This document shows, piece after piece, positions 46,628 to 56,198 of a DNA stretch of 64,000 nucleotides. The stretch spans positions 77,626,001 through 77,690,000 of the forward strand of contig JAZBRS010000075.1 of the NCBI GenBank assembly GCA_037176725.1, given 5' to 3'. The notes under the pieces are model-generated. The model worked only from the letters and a program-made list of their open reading frames with translations. It did not search any database and had not been told where the DNA came from. The position numbers and the translations under genes are program-made. The stretch's first letter is position 1. Every line of letters starts with the position of its first letter. The DNA comes from Posidonia oceanica (lineage: Eukaryota > Streptophyta > Magnoliopsida > Alismatales > Posidoniaceae).

Positions 46628-46702
46628 TCTGATGAATTTTGCTTTGTGGAGCTTGTCAATTTCTTCTTTGACTTTGAGGGCAAGTTCCGGCCTTAGTCGC
46701 CT

Positions 46703-47413
46703 CTACTTCTGCTTGACGGGCTTGGTTCTAGAGTTTAGTGGAAGCAGGTGTTCCACTAGGGCCGATTGCAGTCCAGGCATATCCTCGTATTTGAAGGCCA
46801 GCACATCCACAAATTCTTTCAAGATTTGAACCATTTCCTCCCGCTCTTTTGGGCTCAGGCTTGCACTTATGAGTATTGGTTTTGACTCTTTGGTGGTTCC
46901 TAGGTTGACCTCCACGGTTTCCTCCTCGGCTGCCTTGGTTTGCTCATCATATTTGTCCATGAGGTGCTTAAGGAGGTCTGAGTCGGCCTCTTGATCTTCT
47001 TCCTCATCACTGCAGCTAACCAGCTCATATGCTTCTATTCCTGCACACTTCCCAAACTGATCAAAGTCTTCTACTAGGAAGACCATGTTAGCAGTAGCCA
47101 GCTCTTGAGGCAATGCCTCCGTGTATTATTGACACACGTGCACAGTTTTGGAAGCGGTGGTCGATGTTGACCGCGAGCTGCTAGAACTAACATGGTGATC
47201 CTCTCCCTTATTGAAAGTAGAAAGCAAATTACCTTTATTCCTAGGAAATGAAAACAATGTAGAATTAAAAAAAGTTTTATTTACAGCATCTAGGGGGATG
47301 TCCCTGGAGTTACCTCCATCAGTAGAGGTAGGAGGTTCTCTAGGCGGGCTCGTCAGGATTGACGTTCCCATCATCTTCGAGAAGCTCATAGTCGGCCCCT
47401 GGATCGGGGTCAA
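46703..47413 (-). pseudogene. Linker upstream of reverse transcriptase
   Basis: Two frames (47413-47126 and 47113-46703) separated by a stop near 47123. The second is acidic (ELVSCSDEEEDQEADSDLL) and ends with ILKEFVDVLAFKYEDMPGL and LLPLNSRTKPVKQK, the conserved lead-in to Ty3/gypsy reverse transcriptases. A Ser-rich stretch (SSSSSRSTSTTAS) lies in the first. The stop at about 46703 separates it from the reverse transcriptase start RRLRPELALKVKEEIDKL. Confidence 0.75.
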
Positions 47414-48329
47414 CTTCAGGTCTTTGAGGTTGTAGACCTTCAGAGAGATCGGCCGTGAGGCGGCAGACCTTGTCTACGAGTTGTTGTGACTTGCGTAGAA
47501 TTTGCTCCGGCCTTTGCCCTAAGGAGGAAAAGATGTCTGGAGCTGGAGGAGGCGGAGGCTTGGAAGCGGCAGTGCCGGAAGAAGAGGGAGAAGCAGGAAG
47601 AGGCGGCCGATCTGGAGGTTCGGGGGCCGCGGCGTCGGAAGAAGAGGGCGAAGAAGAAAGAGGTGGTCGATCCGGAGGTTCGGGGGCCGGTGCGCCTAAC
47701 AGTGGTGGCGACGATGTTGCAGTCTGACCTTCGTGAGGTTTTGCTGGCAACTCTTTTGCAGTCTGACCTTCGTGAGGTTTTGCTGCGACAGTCTGGCCTT
47801 CATGTGGCTTTGCTGTCAACTCCCTTGCAGTCTGACATTCGTGAGGTTTTGCTGGCAATTCAAGTGTTTGGAATAAGCCGAAAATGTTTACGTCGGCTGT
47901 GTCCTCTGCACTTTGGAGAGTGTGTTCGGTTGATTGCGCCAAAATAATATTTGCCAGGGGGGATGAATTCGGATCGAATATCCCTACGCTGGTAAAATGT
48001 CCTTCTAGATTCCACTGTAATGGTCGTCTGTCGGGGAACTGGTCAAAACTGAGTCCTCCCCTTCCTTCTCTGTCACAAGCCTTCACTGGCTCTTTCATTC
48101 CCTTTCCTTCCGGGCCTAAGCCCTGGCCTTTCTTGTAGCCGATTCTCCTCATGATTTCCCATCCCACATTCATGGATGGTCCTTTGCTTTTGGAGGGTTC
48201 CCTCTTCTTGTGAAATAGCTTAGGCCTGGCCCACTTGTCCCTCAGCTCGACTATAGACACTACATTCTTGCCTTTTTGGGCACGGGTCAGCTTTTCTCGC
48301 ACACTGAACTGGTGTGGCAGGTATATCAC
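47340..48329 (-). pseudogene. Protease C-terminal linker with G-patch and repeat region
   Basis: A 329-codon open frame. Residues 54-90 (48060-48170) match a G-patch: MNVGWEIMRRIGYKKGQGLG then a G-rich end, a short RNA-binding motif also found after proteases of some retroviruses. Residues about 155-205 contain AKPHEGQT four times (47720-47880). A Pro/Ser-rich segment with PAPEPPDRPPL repeats and an acidic end follow. The repeat segments are probably disordered. The G-patch assignment rests on the Gly/aromatic spacing. Confidence 0.7.
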
Positions 48330-48464
48330 ATTTGCCTCTGCTTCTTGGCCTGGTATGTCTCCTGCTATCTTGATGATTTTCCCCTTGTGTGGGAATTTCA
48401 GACATTGGTGCCGAGGAGATGATACTCCTTTTAGACTGTCCAGCCATTGTCTCCCTAGGATGAT

Positions 48465-49015
48465 CTAATATGGGACATTGACGTCTATGACGATTAGTTG
48501 GGTTAGCACCTGAGCTGGTCCTATCCCTATCTTTATGGTCCACTTGCCGTGCGCTTTTCTCTTGCTATCATCATACCCAGCAATCGTCATATCAATGGAG
48601 GTTAAGGAGGCCTTATTCACGCCAAGGCTCGTATTGTATTCAACGAGCAAATGTTCATTTATGCATCAGTATTTATGAGCACTTCAGAAATTAAGTGATT
48701 GTTTATAGAAATGATTACATTCAATGGAGCATTCCTCCTCTTTATTGGTGCCAACTCGCTATCATCAAAAGTAATAATCGGCTCTACAAAGGCTGCTGTA
48801 GCTATGATATGGAGTTCCTCCACTGGCATGTCTGGGGCAACTTGGGCCTTCTCTAGCACTTCTAGCAGAGCTTTCTGGTGTTCATTTGAGCTGTTTATGA
48901 GGTCATAGATCGGGATCCTGGCCTGCGTCTTCTTTAATTGCTCTAGGATGTCATATTCTGCCGACCTGGGTCCTACTTCAGGTCTGACCGGCTCTGTTTG
49001 CTCTGCTGGTGGCAT
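48465..49015 (-). pseudogene. Second protease-like domain
   Basis: The frame 49015-48659 ends RRNAPLNVIISINNHLISEV then LINTDA and a stop. It resumes as MNICSLNTI...LGVNKASL, DMTIAGYDDSKRKAHGK, IGPAQVL, and after another stop at 48465 IILGRQWL. This is the Ogre-type aspartic protease layout, with the active-site DTGA-like motif degraded to NTDA. A separate complete-looking DTGAS domain lies upstream at 49765. The stop codons at 48659 and 48465 disable it. Confidence 0.75.
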
Positions 49016-49093
49016 GATTCGATTTGACAGCCTCTCTCCTCTGGTGATGGGCGCAGCAGCCTCATTTCCTTTAGATGCTCCCTTCTTGAGTGG

Positions 49094-49765
49094 TCAGGCG
49101 ATGATGGACTCCTTCCGTATAGATCCGCCAAGCTCTAGTGGCTTTGTGGCCCTAGCTCGCTGCTCTGTTGGCACTCGGAAGATTGGGGATGATGGAGTAG
49201 TAGTGCTCCGAAGTACTGAAGTGCTGCGGGCTAGCAACTGACTTGATGGTGGCCTTACAGCTCTGAAGATTGGGGAGACTGGTGGCGACAGCAACTTGGG
49301 CTCCCATAGGGGTGATTTTCTCCATGGCAGACGTTGTGACTCCTCCTCCTCCCGAAGGGTTGCAATTTGTGGCTCTGGCATCTTGAATGTGCATAGAATC
49401 CCTGGTCTATTGGTTGCAATGCTAATGACCGCTCCTTGGTATTTGAATTTTAACAATTGATGAACTGAAGATGCTACAGCCCCGACCTCCGCTAGCCAAG
49501 ACCACCCTAGGATGAGTGGCTCCAGGACCTCCTCCTTCATGATGATCACCGAAGTGATACTAGTCAAAGGACCGACTGTGATTTCCATGGGTATTGTCCC
49601 TAGTGCCAAATTTTCTTTCTGATCAAACCCCATGCACATAAAGGGAGTTCTATCCAGCTCACCCTCATTTAGCCACAAGCTCTGGAGTGTGGAGAGGGAA
49701 CTGAGGCTTCGGCTTGCTCCAGTGTCAACCAGTACTCCTTGCAGCACATTATCATTAATTCCCAC
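49094..49765 (-). pseudogene. First protease-like domain, DTGAS intact
   Basis: An open frame of 223 codons. Residues 11-22 read VLVDTGASRSLS (DTGAS at 49712-49726), the aspartic protease active site. GFDQKENLALG, IPMEITVGPL, LILGWSWLAEVGAV and HQLLKFKYQG follow in the usual order of a retroviral-type protease. The C-terminal 110 residues are Ser/Pro-rich linker. Its fold order matches that of the domain at 48465-49015, so the element seems to carry two protease units, either an ancient tandem duplication or two diverged functions. Confidence 0.78.
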
Positions 49766-49849
49766 TGTGATGACCAGTGGTAGCTCTTGCTTATGTGAGG
49801 GTGGAAGCTCTGAATCCTTTAAGACTATATTTTCCCGTTCAAATCACTA

Positions 49850-52001
49850 ATTAGCTTTTTGAACTTGACTTTCTTCCTCTACGTCTCCTTGTGGCTCCTC
49901 CACTACTGCAGTGAGGTTGAACTAGCTAAGGAGCTCCTTCACTGTTAGTCCTTCATCCGCCTCACTGTCCCAGTCATCATCTGAGATTATTTCCCATTGT
50001 TCAGCTTGATTATCCCAGTCCTCTTCTAGTTCAACATGGCTGTCCCAGTCCTCTGATGGATTAGGCAACTGCTCATCCTGGAATGCCATGACTTGATGCT
50101 TGGAGAGAGGGTCGCTGTAGATCTATTGGGACGTCCCTGTCTGCTTTCTTTGTTTGGCTCTTTTAACCAGGACATCCCATTCAAGCACATCTACCTCCAC
50201 CATGTCATAGACTATGTCCCTGAAGGTTCAGTAGTCATTGATGTTGTGACCATGCATTCTATGGAACGGGCAGTATTTGTTCCGGTCACAATTTGGCAAT
50301 TCAGGCCTAGCTGGTGGGAATTCGAGCGCTTTTGCTTCTTCCAGCTCTATGAACATGTCGGCCAGCGTGACTGGTAAAGGAGGGTAATGATCTCTTTTTC
50401 CCTTTTTGCGTAGCACTGGAGGGGGAACATTATAATAACCACTCCCATTCCCAATGTTGTTGGAGGGATTTCGGTTGTTGGCCTGGCCATTTTGATTACC
50501 CCTAGTCCATTGCGACCGAAGAGCATTCCACATTGGGCAGATCTGTTGCTGAGGAGGAGGATTATTCCATGCCTGCTGCTGCTGAGGAGGGCGGCTCCAT
50601 GTTTGTTGTTGCTGAGGAGGAGGGTGGCTCCATGCTGGTTGTTGAGGAGGAGGGTGGCCCCAGGCTTGCTGTTGAGGGGGAGGGTGGTTCCATGTTGGCT
50701 GCTGTGAAGCCAGTATAGCCCTTTGATCGAATGGCCTGGGTGCGGGGCTCATCTTGTTGACAACTCCGGTCACTCCCTCTATCACGTGTGCTTTCCGGCT
50801 TTTCTTTGGCTCCTCCATGAATTCATGTAAGTTTTCTTTAATGGAGGTTGCCACTTCATACAAAGCCATAACATTGGGGCAATAGGCATTCACTAGCCCC
50901 TTCTTCATTGGTCCAGTCGTGTTTACAATGAGGGTCTGGACCACCTGTCTCTCTGAAATGGTCAGTCTTGATCTGACTGCCATTTCCCACCATCTGTTGG
51001 CGAATGTAACCCAGCTTTTGCCTTGCTTCATGACCTCCTTACTTAGGTCGTGGAAGGTTGGCTTTGGATCTATCTTGTGCTGGTACTTTGTAAGGAAGCT
51101 CTCTCTGATCTTATCATAGCTGCTGAGGTCTTCTTTGGAGAGAGTGAGAAACCAATCCATTGGCTCTTCTTCGAGTGAGTAGAAGAACAGGTGTACCACA
51201 AGCCCCAAATCATGGAAATAAGGGGCCGACTCCATTTGGAACCGCACCAGGTGATTGAGTGGGTTGGTGGTTCCATTGAACTTGGGAGTCTTTGGGTACT
51301 TGAAACCTAGAGGTAATCTAAATGGGGGAAAGCAGCTCATGTCAAAGTTTGCCGGAGCCTAGGTATGTACCCCTAATGCACTAAGCATTTTCCTCATCTC
51401 ATCCAAATTTGTTATCCCGGCTGATGGAGTCGGGACAAGTGAATTGAAGGACGGATGGTTCTACTGCTGATGGAGGTAGCTGTTGCAGAAATGTTGAGGC
51501 GCGACTTGCTCGTATCGCGGGGGAGATGCCTGGTGATAATGATGATCCGGCCGAGGCTGATTGCCTGTCGGGGGTGGTCGGGGATGTCTCAGATCGACTC
51601 CTTCCTTGTATTCGCCATGTGGCATGTAGTTATGTTCCTGAATCAAGGGGTTGGCCCTTGAGTTGTATGCTCCGTTGAGCGCTGTGCCCTGTCCTGGGTG
51701 GTTTGTGTCCGGCGGTGGGTTGCCATCTAGTCCCTGGTATAGATCTTCAGGGGGATGGTCCGCAACTGGCCTTCGTTGTCCTTCACCGAGGTGGGGTGGC
51801 TGCTGGAGGTTGTTTAGACATGGCCTCGTTTGGATTAATGTCTCTTCGTTTAAGAACTGGTACATGGCTCTGTACTATTGAATCCGGATCTAATACTTCT
51901 CCGGTAATTGGGTGGTAGATTTTAGGCTCCTCTCCCAAAGTACTTGCTGAGTCTGACCTCTCTCTTTCTGGCGAATCAGTTTCATGGATTTGATTCATCA
52001 T
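49850..52001 (-). pseudogene. gag of the central Tat element
   Basis: The probable start MMNQIHET is at about 52001. A frameshift near 51800-51865 and stops near 51461 and 51361 break the N-terminal part. The core (51340-50228) reads FRLPLGFKYPKTPKFNG, LVRFQMES, FFYSLEEEPMDWFLTL, YDKIRESFLTKYQHK, MKQGKSWVTFANRWWEMAVR, which is the retrotransposon gag domain. A Pro/Gln repeat (AWxHPPPQQ, about 50520-50710) follows, then a zinc-knuckle-like CPFHRMHGHNINDY cut by a stop at 50228, and an acidic stretch to about 49850. Gag forms the particle that packages element RNA. Confidence 0.88.
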
Positions 52002-52150
52002 TGCTGCAGTTGGATAATGAGAATTGGCTTCAGGGCGTAATACGCCTCAGTATACGACGTATAACGTTGGACGCCCAATAACAGGCGTTCAACGTCCCCA
52101 GTTGTATTTCCTCCAACTCTTTTCCTGTCTTCTTTTCTTTCTTTTCAAGG
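52002..52150. other. Junction between gag leader and inverted 3' UTR arm
   Basis: Reading leftward (minus) this is the short leader before gag, ending CTGCAG before the ATG. Reading rightward (plus) it runs into the inverted repeat array. A GTTGGACGC hairpin (AACGTTGGACGCCC...GGCGTTCAACGT, 52061-52095) sits at the join. No 5' LTR or primer site for the gag-pol element is present here. Confidence 0.6.
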
Positions 52151-53085
52151 AAAGATCCCCGGAGCACAACCGGGATAACAAAGCAAACCTACCAAGCAAA
52201 GATCCCTGGAGCATAACCGGGACACCAAAGCAAAGATCCCCGGAGCATAACCGAGATAACAAAGCAAACCAATCAAGGAAAGATCCTCGGAGCATAACCG
52301 GGACACCAAAGCAAAGAGCCCCGGAGCACAACTAGACAAACAAAGCAAGCCTCGGAGCACAATCGGACAAACAAAGCAAACCCCGGAGCACAACTGCACA
52401 AATAAAGCAAGCCCCGGAGCATAACCGGACAAATAAAGCAAAGATCCCCGGAGCATAACCGGGATAACAAAGCAAATCAATCGAAAGCAGCTACCCCGGA
52501 GCACAACTGGACAAATAAAGCAAGCCCCGGAGTACAACCGGACAAATAAAGCAAACCCCAGAGCACAACCGGACAAACAAAGCAAGCCTCGGAGCACAAC
52601 TGGACAAATAAAGCAAGCCCTGGAGCACAACCGGACAAATAAAGCAAACCCCAGAGCACAACCGGACAAACAAAGCAAGCCCCGGAGCACAACCGGACAA
52701 ATAAAACAAGCCCCGGAGTACAATCGAACAAATAAAGCAAGCATCGGAGCATAACCGGATAAATAAAGCAAGCCCCGAAGCACAACCGGACAAACAAAGC
52801 AAGCCCCGGAGCACAACCGGATAAACAAAACATGCCCCGATGCACAATCGGACAAATAAAGCAAGCCCCGGAGCATGACCGGACAAACAAAGCAAGCCCT
52901 GGAGCACAACCGGACAAACAAAGCAAGCCCCAGAGCACAACTGGACAAATAAAGCAAGTCCCGGAGCACAACCGGACAAATAAAGCAAACCCAGGAACGC
53001 AACCAGACAAACAAAGCAAACCCCGGAGCACAACCGGACAAACAAAGCAAAATCAATCAGCACAAAGATCCTCGGAGCAAGACCG
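52150..53085 (+). repeat. 31-bp tandem repeat array, inverted arm
   Basis: About 23 units of a 31-bp repeat that includes GCAAGCCCCGGAGCACAACC, plus several ~38-bp variants with GATCCCCGGAGCATAACCGGG at the left. It is the reverse complement of the family at 26895-27567, expanded. ORFs of up to 303 codons on the minus strand are repeat translations, not genes. Confidence 0.92.
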
Positions 53086-53689
53086 GGTCAACAAAGCAAA
53101 GCTAACAGTATTAGTGAACCCCCTGTTCACTAACTCCCGGGTCAGAAGATGATGGTCCCCACTGAGAATGTAGGCAACATTCAATTAAAGGACACTTGAT
53201 TCTGATGAATAACGCCAACGGTATCGATGGACTCATCGTTCATTGATTCCGGGTCACGAGATGACGGTCTCTGTCGAGAATGTAGGCAACATCTGATGAA
53301 AGGACACCTAATTATGACGAATAAAGGCAACGTGGTCGGCAGAGAAGAGATCATTTCTCCTTTTACCTGGGAGTATCATGGGCCTCTCGCTCACCAACCC
53401 GCGTATCGTGAGACGACGGTCCCCTGAGAGAGTTTAGGCTACACTTGAGGAAAGGGTACCTGATCATGACAAATTGCATTCACGCATGTGTCAGTCCGCC
53501 TTAGGTGGTGAGAAAAATTCCTGAGCCAACCCGGTATACAAATTAAAGCCAGCGATGATGGAGGAACCTCATTACCTAAGGTCATGCATTGCATATCAAG
53601 ACCCCTTTTGCATTCCCGTCAGCACGCATCCATGCAAGCGCATTGTCCTGCATTCGCATTGAGTGGTCGTCGAAATCATTAGCTATCCA
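53086..53689 (+). other. Inverted-arm 3' UTR, degenerate ~120-bp repeats
   Basis: It contains inverse copies of the words seen at 26440-26890 (GAGAATGTAGGCAACAT, AAAGGACACCT, GAGACGACGGTC). No gene. Confidence 0.65.
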
Positions 53690-53870
53690 TCCTTTTAGTT
53701 TGACCCCTGCGGGCTATCCTCGCGGCATGTCTTTTAGTTTGACCCCTGCGGGCTATCCCCGTAACATGTCTTTTAGTTTGACCCCTACAGGCCACCCCCG
53801 TAGCATGTCTTTTAGTTTGACCCCTGCGGGCCATCCCCGCGGCAGTGTCCTTTAGCTTGCCCCCCACAAG
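53690..53870 (+). repeat. 39-bp tandem repeat, about 5 copies
   Basis: The unit contains TTTTAGTTTGACCCCTGCGG, then TCCTCGCGGCATG. It is the inverse counterpart of 26152-26305. Confidence 0.82.
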
Positions 53871-54061
53871 TCTTCCCCGTGGCATGTCGTTAGTTTGTTC
53901 CCCTTGGGCAATCCCCTTGGCCTCGTTTCTTTAGCCGACCCTCTTTGTGTCCCGTCCAAGTCTGGTGGTAGCAGGCATTGGATTTCATTTAGGATCCGCA
54001 GGTAGCGCCACATGGGGGTATCGTCTCGCCTTGTAGATAGCTTCATGCCGAAGCCATCTTC

Positions 54062-54075
54062 AAGGAGGGGCAATC
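54062..54075 (+). promoter_or_regulatory. Polypurine tract of the LTR E element
   Basis: AAGGAGGGGCAATC directly before TGTAGATACC, identical to that of LTR D. Confidence 0.85.
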
Positions 54076-55436
54076 TGTAGATACCCTGTTTTGGCACTCC
54101 CTTCATGTTAGGATAGTCTCTTGCATTAGGTCGCTTTTAGAGGCCCTCCACCCATTGCTGAATCTCACTCGAGCCAAATGTTCCTCTCAAGTCCAAAATG
54201 CTATACCTTTTTAAGCCCCAATTGTTGGCAACCTGAGTGTTCTTCACGTCTTAACCAAATTTGGAAGTCAAACTGATTAAGGGTGTTGTCCGCTGGATTC
54301 TCAGCGTACAACGTTGGCCGCTGGCTTTCCAACGTCGAACGTGGCAACCCAGTCAGCCAAAGCTTTCCTTATTTGGCCTAATTCAAAAATCATGTTTTTG
54401 CCTTCTTTGGAACCTGTTGATCGGTCAAAGCCATCAAAGTCGAGTTTAATCACACTTAAAGACTCCTTAATTGGAGAATCTTCTCTAATCCTGGCAGTTA
54501 TGCTTCGGAGGTCGTTATACGCTGGTTTTCTAGCGTATAACACTTCTGAAACAGGAAACTCTGCTGACTTGGCATTTGTGTCTTTTTTTTTCCTCCCTTG
54601 CTTCTATAAAAGCAATGGTACCTCTACTGAGTTCGAGGCCGGAATTTTGAAAGAGAAAAGAAGTTAAGAAACTTTTGGAACTCACATACTCTTGAGATAA
54701 AAAAATCTTAGAGAAGTGAGGTCCTCAAGAATTGAAAAGAGAAGAGAGTTTTTGAAAGAAGGAGAGTCTTAGAAAAGCTTGAGGATCCTTTTGTCGTTGT
54801 TGGTTTCATGCCAACACAGTTTGCACCTTGTGCATAGACAGAGGAAACTCTATTTTATTCATTTCCTTTTTATTTCTGATATTGCATGTTTAATTCCGTA
54901 GTATAATCAAGCATTTTTATTTCAAGTTCATATACTTTTAATTAGACATACATCTCTTTCATTTGCAACCGGGGGGATCAAACCCCTCGGGTACGTATCT
55001 CACTACGTTTTCTTTACTTTCATTTCTACTAACTCTAGATAGATTACTACACATATTGATCCATTTTTATATTGTCTTGTTTGTTTTGCTTTGCTAACGT
55101 TTGTCAAACAAGGAGGAAGAAGGAAGAAAGAGCTTACCAAGCACGGGCACCCTTGGGCAATGCTGGCGTTGTCCCAAGGTAGCTGAACCCGCAACCACAC
55201 TACATCTCCCCAAAGGCGTCTCGAGGGTCGGCGAAAGCAAACCGAGAGTGGCGATCACACCGATTCTATCACACGTGGAGTGACGGAGTCGGATACAAAG
55301 AAGGGGGACCTCGTGAAAGAGAAGATAGAGCGAGCAAAGGAGGGAGTAAAAAAAGAAGCCTTCTTCTTCCCACAAAACCTCCCATCATCATCCTTCATCT
55401 TCTTCTCCTCACCTTCCACAACACCCCATATCCACA
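54076..55436 (+). mobile_element. 3' LTR in inverted arm, LTR E
   Basis: A 1361-bp LTR, TGTAGATACC to ATATCCACA, matching LTR D base for base over most of its length but in the opposite orientation. TATA box TATAAAAG at 54605-54612. GTTGGACGC/TTATACG hairpin arms near 54300-54340 and 54515-54545. The right flank GTCAC (55437-55441) belongs to a B-type LTR, and the insertion point falls in the spacer of a hairpin module there. The flank differs from the LTR D flank (GACGT), so D and E did not arrive as one two-ended insertion. Confidence 0.87.
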
Positions 55437-56198
55437 GTCACTAGCGTCTAACATCGCTGTTCATTTGCTTTGGTTTTAAATGTTTTGCATGATGCTCTGA
55501 TCTGTATGTTTGCATGATTTCTGTGTTTACTTGCTTGCTCAGGTTTCATAGCAATTGGTCCTCAGCTCTTATAGATCATATGCTAAGTTTCATGCAAGTT
55601 TTTGATTGGTTTGTGCCTCCCAATGTGTTGTACGCTGCTGTTCCTGGCGTCCAACGTTGGACGCTGGTTCAGCTCGTGTCCAACGCTCTGGTCGAGCTTT
55701 ATGCCTGGCACGCTTTGCAGATGTTGTTTTTCTTGGATGTTCCCATATCCTATGCTTGAATGTCTAGCTTATGCCTGCTTTCAGTAGTCTAAATGCATGC
55801 TTCAATATTTTATTTATCATCTATATGCTTGTTTGTTTTGCTGTCTTCTGGCCTGTGTTGGACGCCAACCAATCTGGCGTCTAACGTTGGACGCCATGCC
55901 CTCAGGCGTCCAATGCCCTGCTTGTTTTAATTGCTGACCCTTGCTTGCCTATTCCTCTGAATCTGCTTCTGTTTTGTTGTCATGTTTGCTCTGCATGTCA
56001 TGCACCTATTCTGCTGCTTTTCTGCATCTGCATTGCATTCATATAGTTAGAATGCATCCTTTTTGAAAAATTGCATGCTGTCTGCCTCCAACAGGTGTTG
56101 GATGCCAGCAATGCCAGTGTCCAACGTTGGACGCCGGAGTTGCCAGCTTCCAACGCTTGTAGTTTGGTTGAACCTATTTTAAAACGTCGATTTGGATT
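55437..56198 (+). mobile_element. B-type Ogre-like LTR fragment
   Basis: The reverse complement of about 13930-14690 of LTR B, with the same order of hairpin modules (near 55626-55685, 55857-55915, 56096-56155). It is bounded left by LTR E and right by LTR F, both inserted into it. Confidence 0.85.

Noticed and set aside
52145..53056. A 303-codon open frame with Cys/Leu/Phe-rich repeats, like a membrane protein
   Set aside because: It is the translation of the 31-bp tandem array. Two other frames on the same strand are open for 184-190 codons with equivalent repeats, as expected when the unit length is not a multiple of three and lacks stops.
24585..55436. One large transposon with terminal inverted repeats
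   Set aside because: The ends are LTRs with polypurine tracts, and the 5-bp flanks differ (GACGT and GTCAC), so there is no shared target duplication.
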